This document shows, piece by piece, positions 1 through 6,042 of a stretch of DNA of 13,412 bases. Origin of the DNA: an uncultured Oscillospiraceae bacterium. GTDB taxonomy: Bacteria; Bacillota; Clostridia; Oscillospirales; Oscillospiraceae. The stretch lies in contig CAJOOV010000074.1 in assembly GCA_905236265.1 (NCBI GenBank), positions 1 through 13,412 of the forward strand, in the 5' to 3' direction. A program made the translations under genes and the position numbers. The notes under the pieces were generated by a model. It was not told the DNA's origin and did no database searches. It was given only the letters and a program-made list of their open reading frames with translations. Every line of letters begins with the position of its first letter. The first letter of the stretch is position 1.

Positions 1-347
1 CAAAGGCAAAGGAAATCATCACCAATCCGGAGATCATTGCCATCAATCAGGATCCGGAGGGGAGAAGCTGCTACCAACTGGATGTCTATGGCAACCCGGA
101 TGCCTTCGTGCTGGTACGGCCTTTGTGCGGCGGAGAATACGCCGTCGGCTTCTTCAACTTTGGCGACGCACCCTTCAACGTCAGTCTGGATTTCTGGGAT
201 ATGGGGCTTTCCTCCGCCGCCGGATACGGAATGAACATCCGGGATTGCTACTGCCATGAGGATTTAGGCGTTCACAGAGAGTATTTTGCGCCTCTGGTGC
301 CGCCCCACGGTTCCCGGGTATACCGGTGTAAGGTGACGGCGCTGTGA
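1..347 (+). CDS. GH27-type alpha-galactosidase, C-terminal fragment
   Basis: The open frame enters at the left edge (first whole codon at base 3) and stops with TGA at 345-347, giving about 114 C-terminal residues. It opens with a segment containing NPEIIAINQDPEG, which matches the conserved end of the GH27 alpha-galactosidase barrel (N-x-x-(V/I)-IAINQD-x-x-G). What follows (VLVRPLCGGEYAVGFFNFGD) is typical of the small C-terminal beta-sandwich of that family. GH27 enzymes hydrolyse terminal alpha-galactosides by a retaining mechanism. The catalytic aspartates lie outside the window, so activity cannot be judged and neither a signal peptide nor the start can be seen. The next gene overlaps its stop by four bases, so the two are probably cotranscribed and translationally coupled. 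Alpha-N-acetylgalactosaminidase or a related GH27 specificity is equally possible. Confidence 0.85.
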   Translation, partial: KAKEIITNPEIIAINQDPEGRSCYQLDVYGNPDAFVLVRPLCGGEYAVGFFNFGDAPFNVSLDFWDMGLSSAAGYGMNIRDCYCHEDLGVHREYFAPLVPPHGSRVYRCKVTAL

Positions 348-550
348 ATCACTTGTGTAAGAACTGCGGCGCAGCGCTGTGCAGCGATGAGACAGCCCTT
401 TACCGGAAACTGATCTTTCGGGCAGCGACGGAATATCTGTGTATGGACTGCCTTGCCGTGGAGCTGAGAACCAGCCGGGAAAAGCTGCAGATGCTGATCG
501 ACTACTATCACAGAACCGGGATTTGCAGCCTGTTTGCAAAGGACTGCTGA
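344..550 (+). CDS. small Cys-rich zinc-ribbon-like protein
   Basis: This 68-residue protein starts at GTG 344, inside the upstream stop (GTGA overlap), with a Shine-Dalgarno-like AAGGTGA at 330-336, seven bases before the start. It begins with C5-x2-C8-G and carries a second pair C33-x2-C36, with further cysteines at 13, 61 and 68. The C-x2-C ... C-x2-C arrangement suggests a metal-binding ribbon or knuckle. The segment between the pairs (ALYRKLIFRAATEYLCMDCLA) resembles small conserved proteins I have seen in gut Clostridia, but I cannot name a family and do not assign a function. There is no signal peptide or membrane segment, so it is presumably cytoplasmic. The tight overlap implies coexpression with the alpha-galactosidase. 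Confidence is high that it is a gene, because of the coupling, the ribosome site and the patterned cysteines. Confidence 0.75.
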   Translation: MNHLCKNCGAALCSDETALYRKLIFRAATEYLCMDCLAVELRTSREKLQMLIDYYHRTGICSLFAKDC

Positions 551-597
551 AGGGTAATGCACTTAGCGGCAAAGCGTTACGATGTTTAACGATTCTA

Positions 598-625
598 AAA
601 GGAGCGGCCTTGCGGCCGCTCCTTT
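598..625 (+). terminator. hairpin terminator after the galactosidase pair
   Basis: A perfect 12-bp stem (598-609 with 614-625, AAAGGAGCGGCC / GGCCGCTCCTTT) closes a four-base TTGC loop. The stem ends in TTT and is preceded by an A run, so it could work on both strands, but there is no long U tract on the + side. It lies 48 bases beyond the stop of the small Cys-rich gene and probably ends that transcript. Confidence 0.75.
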
Positions 626-688
626 GCTGTCACAGAGGTCAGGTTTCCCTCACGGAATCGTCTTTCCCTTTAAATCCGTCTCATGCTC

Positions 689-717
689 TTGACAGGGGGA
701 GCTTTATCAAGTATCGT
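689..717 (+). promoter_or_regulatory. sigma-A-type promoter for the CAP-protein transcript
   Basis: A perfect -35 (TTGACA, 689-694) is followed after exactly 17 bases by TATCGT (712-717), which matches four of six -10 consensus positions. The implied start near 724 gives a leader of about 165 bases before the CAP gene. That leader contains the short ORF at 803-883. The right arm of the 583-723 inverted repeat covers the -10, so a protein bound there would block transcription (inference). From 724 to 790 I see only weak local pairings and no riboswitch class I recognise. Confidence 0.55.
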
Positions 718-802
718 TAAACAAAAAAGTAGCAGTCGTCAGGAAGGTAGACCCAACAGGCTGAAAACATCGGTCTGGATGCAATAATGACAGAGGGAGG
801 TT

Positions 803-883
803 ATGAGACAGGTTGGAGAGGCAGCAATGGATTACCCGCCTGAGATTGATAGCATACTTGATACCAGAAAGAGAAAGGACTGA
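803..883 (+). CDS. 26-residue upstream ORF (possible leader peptide)
   Basis: ATG at 803 follows a purine-rich ribosome site (GAGGGAGG, 793-800). The frame encodes a 26-residue, highly charged peptide (MRQVGEAAMDYPPEI, then a KRK-rich tail) and stops with TGA at 881-883, five bases before the CAP-gene ATG. The ribosome site of the CAP gene (AAAGGA, 874-879) lies inside the last codons of this ORF. A ribosome finishing here would therefore be placed to reinitiate, as in translational coupling or leader-peptide control. I do not recognise the peptide. Its spacing to the strongest GGAGG core is only two bases, which is short, though the upstream GAGGG is better placed. An overlapping 18-codon frame (787-843) is the competing reading. 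It may also be chance. Confidence 0.35.
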   Translation: MRQVGEAAMDYPPEIDSILDTRKRKD

Positions 884-888
884 TTCCG

Positions 889-2499
889 ATGAATAAGGCA
901 ATGCGTGTGCTCACCATGCTTCTGGCAGTGTGTACTGCCCTGAACATGGTGAGCACCGCTGCTTTTGCCGCCAGTGTCTTTACGGTCAAAATTCCGGTGC
1001 AGTACGGACAGACCGAGGCGCGAGGAGTAATCAATTACATCAACACCTATCGCAGGAGTAAACTGAAATATGACTACCAGCTGGAACAGGCCGCCATGCA
1101 GAGAGCTGCAGAGGTCGCCATCTACAGCTCCCACAACAGACCGGACGGCTCAGACTACAAAACAGCGTGTCCGGGGAGAACCGACAGCAGGGCGGAATGT
1201 CTCTCGCTGGGCGACTACACCGCTGCAAGCGTGGTCTACAGCATGATGGTCTCCAACGACGGGCACTGGGAAATCCTGATGGATAAGCGGTATAACGCAG
1301 TGGGCGTGGGGCACGCCGTCGTGGACGGCATTCACTACTGGGCGCTGGAATTTGGCTCCAAGGTGAGCACTGCAAAAGCGACGGCGGCCAACAACAGCAG
1401 CACAACGGTTCCCGCACGGGTGTCCACCGCCTGCGTGAAGGTACAGCTTCGAGCGGCGCAGACGCAGATCACCGCCACGCAGGGGCAGACCCTTGCACTT
1501 CCCGCCGCCTATCTGATCTTTGACACCCTGATGGGAAAGGTCTATATCCCCGCCCAGCCCACATGGCAGAGCGGGAATGCCGCCGTTGCCACTGTCTCCG
1601 GCAGCAAGGCCACAGCGGTAAAGACCGGCGCAGCCAAGCTGGCGGCAAAGGTCTCCTCGGACGTGAGCACATCCCTTACCATGAAGGTGCAGCCCAGCGC
1701 CATGGAGCGGGCGGTCATCAAGTTGTCCGCATCCTCCTTTATCTACAGCGGTAAGGCTGTAAAGCCCACGGTCAAGGTGAGCGTGGACGGGAGAACCCTT
1801 GTTCAGAACAGAGACTATACCCTGTCCTACGCCAATAACACAAAGGCCGGAACAGGCAGCGTCACTGTGACAGGAAGGGGCAGCTATGGGGGCAGCGTGG
1901 TAAAAACCTTCCAGATTTATCTGAAAAAGCCGGAGGTCTCCAGACTTGAGAACACTGCCAGCGGTATTAAGGTCACATGGAAGGCTGTCACCGGAGCTGC
2001 AAAATACCGGGTCTTTGCGCAAGACAGCAAGGGGACATGGAAGAAGCTGGGCGACACGGCCTCCACCTCCCTGACTGTCAAGGGCTATGACGGGAAAAAC
2101 CCCTTCAAGAGCGGAGTCAGATACGCCTTTTCCGTCCGCTGCATCAGCGGGGACGGAAAGACATTTACCAGCGACTTCAACAAAACCGGAAAGTCCGTGC
2201 TCTGCCTGCTCTCGCCCTCTGTCTCCAAAGCGGCCAGCTCCGCAAAGGGAAAGGTAGCCGTCTCCTGGGGCAAGGGCGCCGGCGCTGTGGGCTATCAGCT
2301 CCAGTACACCTATGACAAGAACTGGAAGCGGGGAGTCAAGACCCTCACCGTCTCCAAGGCATCCACCTGCAGCACTGTCATCAGCGGCCTTACCAAAGGC
2401 AAGACGGTTTATATCCGCCTTCGCAGCTATGCCAAGGACGCAGGCAAGATGGTCTATGCGCCGTGGAGCGCAGTGAAAAAGGCGTCCGTCACGAAATAA
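889..2499 (+). CDS. secreted CAP-domain protein with Ig-like and FN3 domains
   Basis: The 536-residue protein starts at ATG 889 with AAAGGA nine bases upstream. Residues 1-28 form a signal peptide (hydrophobic core MLLAVCTALNMV, cleavage likely near AFA-A), so it is exported. Residues about 44-158 form a CAP/SCP domain: H82 (SHN), E103, H126 (GHW) and the VGVG turn near 138-141 match the family cleft His/Glu residues and the W-x-x-(I/L)-M-x-x-x(Y/F) pattern. A Big-type Ig-like region (about 180-268) follows. Next comes a gram-positive beta repeat (about 275-343, with FIYSGKAVKP and NRDYTLSYANNTKAGTG), then two FN3-like domains (about 348-437 and 441-533). There is no LPXTG motif, SLH domain or C-terminal membrane anchor, so it should be released or loosely wall-bound. 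CAP domains in bacteria are mostly of unknown activity; lipid or glycan binding or protease-like roles are possible. It is a single-gene unit with its own promoter and terminator. Confidence 0.88.
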   Translation: MNKAMRVLTMLLAVCTALNMVSTAAFAASVFTVKIPVQYGQTEARGVINYINTYRRSKLKYDYQLEQAAMQRAAEVAIYSSHNRPDGSDYKTACPGRTDSRAECLSLGDYTAASVVYSMMVSNDGHWEILMDKRYNAVGVGHAVVDGIHYWALEFGSKVSTAKATAANNSSTTVPARVSTACVKVQLRAAQTQITATQGQTLALPAAYLIFDTLMGKVYIPAQPTWQSGNAAVATVSGSKATAVKTGAAKLAAKVSSDVSTSLTMKVQPSAMERAVIKLSASSFIYSGKAVKPTVKVSVDGRTLVQNRDYTLSYANNTKAGTGSVTVTGRGSYGGSVVKTFQIYLKKPEVSRLENTASGIKVTWKAVTGAAKYRVFAQDSKGTWKKLGDTASTSLTVKGYDGKNPFKSGVRYAFSVRCISGDGKTFTSDFNKTGKSVLCLLSPSVSKAASSAKGKVAVSWGKGAGAVGYQLQYTYDKNWKRGVKTLTVSKASTCSTVISGLTKGKTVYIRLRSYAKDAGKMVYAPWSAVKKASVTK

Positions 2500-2517
2500 A
2501 GTCATCTTAAACGCTGA

Positions 2518-2557
2518 GAAGCTGCTGCGGCCTTTGGGGCTGGAGCAGCTTCTTTTT
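2518..2557 (+). terminator. intrinsic terminator after the CAP gene
   Basis: A 9-bp stem (GAAGCTGCT 2518-2526 with AGCAGCTTC 2544-2552) encloses a 17-base loop with further GC pairing, and runs directly into TTTTT at 2553-2557. It begins 19 bases after the stop codon, a classic position and form. Confidence 0.9.
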
Positions 2558-2677
2558 GCCTGCAAGTGAGGGAAATCCGGCGGCTTTGAAGGGGGAATTT
2601 TGCACTATTCCGAAAACGGCGGCAGCAGTCATGGAAAGGATTGTGACACATTGCCCTTCGCTCTCTCAGAAACAGGG

Positions 2678-2706
2678 TGGAAAAATCTGCTGAAAAGTGG
2701 TATACT
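2678..2706 (+). promoter_or_regulatory. extended -10 promoter of the HD-ATPase gene
   Basis: TATACT at 2701-2706 is preceded by TG in the extended -10 position (2698-2699). TGGAAA at 2678-2683, 17 bases upstream, is a four-of-six -35. The predicted start near 2713 gives a leader of about 53 bases. With a terminator on each side, this makes the downstream gene its own transcription unit. Confidence 0.6.
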
Positions 2707-2765
2707 CCCTTCTGTACATTCTTGCAGGGCATCCGTGAAACAGCTTTGCAGAACGGAGTGATAGA

Positions 2766-5700
2766 GTGAGTATATATGATTCGATGCTTTGGAAGACCCT
2801 GAAGGCGAAAGCGGAGGAAGCCATTGACGCTCCCCGTGGGAAACGCAAAACGCCGAAGGGCTATCTGGACGGGGTCTGTAACATATGTGACTATGCGCTG
2901 GAACGGGCGGGGCAGATTACGCTGACCTTCCCCATGTATACCCCTCACGATGAAGGGCATATCTGTACGGTGCTTGCCATCATGGCGGAGCTTCTGGGGG
3001 AACGCATAGACGAGCTTACACGGGACGAGGCGGCCATGCTCCTGCTCGCCGCCTGCTGCCATGACATGGGCATGAGCTTTACCGAGGCGGAACAGCAGGC
3101 GCTGCTGGAGGACAGGGAGCGGCTGGACGCCTATCTGAACAGCCGTCCCAGCGACTATGTTCAGGCCTATCGGAAGGGCACCGGGGAGCCGGAGATGAGC
3201 GATGCCATGCTGGGGGACTATATGCGCAGTATCTGCCGGGAGCGTCTGGTCGAGCTTCTGGGCGAGGTGGAGTGGCCGAAGGCGCTGACGGGACGGGTGG
3301 ATCGGGAGGAGCTGATTGCCGTCTGTCTGAGCCACGGGGAGACGGTCTCCGTGCCGGAGGGGCTGAATTCAGCCTCTGACGCTGACCTGCGATTGTGCGC
3401 AGTGCTGCTGCATCTTGCGGACATTCTGGCCTTCGACACGGCACGCGCCCCGGAGGCGGTCTATGAATACTGCGGCTTTGACAGTCGAAACGGCTCGGAG
3501 ACTGTCATCAGCCGGGAGGAGTGGGAGCGCCACAGCGCCTGCCTGCGCTTCGATTTCTCCCATCTGGGGGAGCGCAGCATGGCCTATGACATTCCCTATA
3601 CTGCCCGCTGCACCTCCCCGCAGGTGGAGCAGAGTATCAGGAGCTATCTGGACTGGACGGATCAGGAGCTGATTCACTGTAATCAGGTGCTGCGCCGCTT
3701 TGACGGCCATCTCAGGGGGCTGATTCTTCCGGCGAAGATTCAGCGCAATATCACGGCGGACGGCTATGTGTCCGGAGAGTACCGCCTGACGATGGATCAG
3801 TCTCAGGTGCTGAATCTGCTGGTGGGAGAGGATTTGTACGACGACCCCTCTGTCTTTGCCAGAGAGCTGATTCAAAACGCCATTGACGCCGTGCGCACCC
3901 GGCAGAAGCTGGACAAAAACCTGCCCAAGGACTGGAAGCCCCAGATCAATATCCGCACATGGATGGACGAGGAGGGCTACCACTGGTTCCGCATTGAGGA
4001 CAACGGCACCGGCATGACGGAGGACATCATTCGCAACCATCTTCTCAAGGTGGGCAGCTCCTACTATACCTCTCCCGCCTTCCAGCAGGAGAAGCTGCGC
4101 TGCAACGTAGGGGAGGAGTATACCCCCATCAGCCGCTTCGGCATCGGCATTCTCTCCTGCTTTATGGGGGATGTGGCGCACAACCGGGTGGAGATCAGCA
4201 CAAAGCGCTTTCAAAACAGCGACACGGTTCACCCCGCCCTGAGACTGCGCATGGACGGGATGAGCAGCTGCTATGTGCTCACCAGAAGCGGGGAGCACAG
4301 CGCCGCACCCATGGTGGGACAGACGGACAGCGAGCGGCAGGAATACCTCACTGAGGCGGGCACGGTTGTCGCCGTGCGAACCAATCTCTATCAGAACGGC
4401 AAGTACAGAGGCTTTCGGGAGATTGTGGACGAGTATGTGCTCTATCCTCCTGTCCCCATTCATTATGACGGCCCGGAGGGGGAGAAGGACTATATCACCG
4501 AGGGCGCCCTTATGAAGCAGGTTCACGCCATTCAGGCCGCCGGGGAGAAGGACAGCAGCCGATTCCTCTTCCGCCTCTCCGAGGCGCAGATCGAGCAGCT
4601 TCGCCGGGACTGCCCGGAGATGGTGATCGAGCAAAGCCCGGTGGTCCATCTGGGCGTCATCTCTCTGGAGGAGAGCGACAAGCGCTCCAAGATCACCGGC
4701 GCCGTTGTCACGGCAAAGGTGAGCGAGGGAATCGGGGAGTTCACCGTCAGCGTGGATGGCAGGGAGCATACCGTGGAGGTGTCCCTGAGTGCGAACATAG
4801 ACCGGAACGATACGCTGACTCTGAAAGTCGCCCTGTATGAAAACGGCCTCAACGGCATTGATTTCGACACTTGGGGACGGCGCAGCGAGTGGGCGTTCCC
4901 CCTGTGCGGCCTGCGCTCCCATAAGTGGCTGGGAAAGTACATCAGACTCATGGACAATAGCTTCCGCTGCTTCAGAATTGCCCACAACGGTATCCGCTGC
5001 AAGTGCGGGATAGACGACGGCAACAGCACGGTGCTGCTTCTGCGGGACGACTACCGGCCTGAGCTGGGTATGGAGCGGGACGAGATTCGCAGGCTGCCTG
5101 TGGAGGCGTATATTGATTTGGAGCTGATTCGCCGTCAGGCGAAGCGGAAGGGCTATTCCATTCTGGGAGACCTGTACCGCTGGGGCTCTGCGCCCTACCA
5201 ATCCCTGACGGCAAAGGCGTATCTGGCGCTTTTGCAGCGCCGTCCTGACTTTGCCCGGCGCATGTCCGTCTCTACCGTTCACGGGGAGCTGACGCTGGAG
5301 GAGCTTGCAGAGGAGATCCGCCAGTATCCCACCCACAATCTGGGCGTGTTTGAGATGCAGTATCTCCGGGAGATACTGGACAGAAGCAGCCTCTCCCGCC
5401 TTGTCATGGCGCATCTTCAGAGCATGTTCACGGTGACAGTCCGCTTTGGAGGCTTTGGAGCCAGCATCCGCATCAAAAGAGCGGCGCAGGCACCCTTCCA
5501 CGCCAACTGGGATGCCTTTCCCCCGGCGTTTTTCCTCCCCCCGGAGGACGAGGACTGCCCGTATCTGACCACAAAGGACAGCGCCATGCGCGCCGCCTGC
5601 TGCGCCAGCCACCGGATTGCCCGCTTCATGCTGGACAATGCGGACGCACTGCAGCGGCGCACCCCCGGCGTGTTCCGGGAGATGCTCAACAGCCTTGCCA

Positions 5701-5825
5701 GAGACAGCGCAGAGGAGATGATTCCCCGCATCAACGGCCTGCTGCGTTTCCTGCGGGAGCTGCCCGGCACGCCCATTCCTGTCTCTGACGACCTGATGCT
5801 CACGGAGCGGGATTTCTGCATCTGA
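2766..5825 (+). CDS. HD-phosphohydrolase / Hsp90-like ATPase fusion protein
   Basis: This 1019-residue protein starts at GTG 2766, seven bases after GGAG (2755-2758); the next in-frame ATG (2784) is too far from that site. Residues about 55-225 form an HD-superfamily domain with the metal ligands apparently complete: H61/H65 (PHDEGH), H99-D100 (CCHDMG), H190 (SHGE) and D219 (HLAD). Residues about 340-480 form a Bergerat ATPase like that of HtpG: N-box RELIQNAIDA (E367, N371, D374), EDNGTGM (D412, G414, G416) and FGIGILS (458-464). The rest, about 540 residues, matches nothing I can name. No membrane segment or signal is seen, so it is cytoplasmic. HD domains hydrolyse phosphoesters, often of nucleotides; Hsp90-like modules undergo an ATP-driven clamp cycle. 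I infer that ATP-dependent conformational change gates the HD centre, as a stress sensor, chaperone or defence effector. Identification of both domains is firm; the function is not. Confidence 0.85.
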   Translation: MSIYDSMLWKTLKAKAEEAIDAPRGKRKTPKGYLDGVCNICDYALERAGQITLTFPMYTPHDEGHICTVLAIMAELLGERIDELTRDEAAMLLLAACCHDMGMSFTEAEQQALLEDRERLDAYLNSRPSDYVQAYRKGTGEPEMSDAMLGDYMRSICRERLVELLGEVEWPKALTGRVDREELIAVCLSHGETVSVPEGLNSASDADLRLCAVLLHLADILAFDTARAPEAVYEYCGFDSRNGSETVISREEWERHSACLRFDFSHLGERSMAYDIPYTARCTSPQVEQSIRSYLDWTDQELIHCNQVLRRFDGHLRGLILPAKIQRNITADGYVSGEYRLTMDQSQVLNLLVGEDLYDDPSVFARELIQNAIDAVRTRQKLDKNLPKDWKPQINIRTWMDEEGYHWFRIEDNGTGMTEDIIRNHLLKVGSSYYTSPAFQQEKLRCNVGEEYTPISRFGIGILSCFMGDVAHNRVEISTKRFQNSDTVHPALRLRMDGMSSCYVLTRSGEHSAAPMVGQTDSERQEYLTEAGTVVAVRTNLYQNGKYRGFREIVDEYVLYPPVPIHYDGPEGEKDYITEGALMKQVHAIQAAGEKDSSRFLFRLSEAQIEQLRRDCPEMVIEQSPVVHLGVISLEESDKRSKITGAVVTAKVSEGIGEFTVSVDGREHTVEVSLSANIDRNDTLTLKVALYENGLNGIDFDTWGRRSEWAFPLCGLRSHKWLGKYIRLMDNSFRCFRIAHNGIRCKCGIDDGNSTVLLLRDDYRPELGMERDEIRRLPVEAYIDLELIRRQAKRKGYSILGDLYRWGSAPYQSLTAKAYLALLQRRPDFARRMSVSTVHGELTLEELAEEIRQYPTHNLGVFEMQYLREILDRSSLSRLVMAHLQSMFTVTVRFGGFGASIRIKRAAQAPFHANWDAFPPAFFLPPEDEDCPYLTTKDSAMRAACCASHRIARFMLDNADALQRRTPGVFREMLNSLARDSAEEMIPRINGLLRFLRELPGTPIPVSDDLMLTERDFCI

Positions 5826-5839
5826 TACGAAAAACCAAC

Positions 5840-5889
5840 AAGAGCTGTCTCAAAGCGGCGAAGGTGCCGCCGAGAGACAGCTCTTTTTT
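5840..5889 (+). terminator. strong intrinsic terminator after the HD-ATPase gene
   Basis: A perfect 12-bp stem (AAGAGCTGTCTC 5840-5851 with GAGACAGCTCTT 5874-5885) carries an inner GCGGC/GCCGC helix. It ends in a run of six T residues (5884-5889) and starts 14 bases after the stop. It isolates this gene from the c-di-GMP gene that follows. Confidence 0.95.
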
Positions 5890-5953
5890 GCGCAGCAGGC
5901 CGTCTGCCCCGTGCCGGATTCTTCCCCGGCGAGGGTGAAAACCAGATTATCCC

Positions 5954-5982
5954 TTGCAAAAACCGGTATCCTATGATACTAT
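5954..5982 (+). promoter_or_regulatory. promoter of the c-di-GMP enzyme gene
   Basis: TTGCAA (5954-5959) and TACTAT (5977-5982) are 17 bases apart, each matching four of six consensus positions. TG at 5974-5975 gives an extended -10. The likely start near 5989 leaves a leader of about 54 bases. The sequence between the preceding terminator and this promoter (5890-5953) has only a short GCCGG/CCGGC hairpin. Confidence 0.5.
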
Positions 5983-6042
5983 TCTGTTAAATGATTGATT
6001 TGCACGAAATTGAGGACAATATTTCACGGGCGGTGATACAAA

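Larger units (their letters stand above)
583..723. repeat. 11-bp inverted repeat with arms 120 bases apart
   Basis: TGTTTAACGAT at 583-593 is repeated in exact reverse complement as ATCGTTAAACA at 713-723. The arms enclose a 119-base spacer containing the terminator hairpin and the -35 of a promoter, and the right arm overlaps most of that promoter's -10. It could be a split operator for a looping repressor, or the terminal repeats of a small 141-bp non-autonomous element. No target-site duplication is evident at the outer edges. Confidence 0.5.

Noticed and set aside
724..790. Possible riboswitch in the CAP-gene leader, such as a c-di-GMP class
   Set aside because: AGACC/GGTCT (749-753 / 772-776) can pair, but I see none of the conserved cores of c-di-GMP, c-di-AMP, cobalamin or THF classes.
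1150..2565. 471-codon minus-strand frame under the CAP gene
   Set aside because: The + strand has a signal peptide, CAP residues and a ribosome site; the minus frame also reads through the terminator region.
3369..5612. 747-codon open frame on the minus strand inside the HD-ATPase gene
   Set aside because: It mirrors the + strand gene, which carries clear HD and ATPase motifs; the antisense product shows no recognisable domain. Long antisense frames are expected at this GC content.
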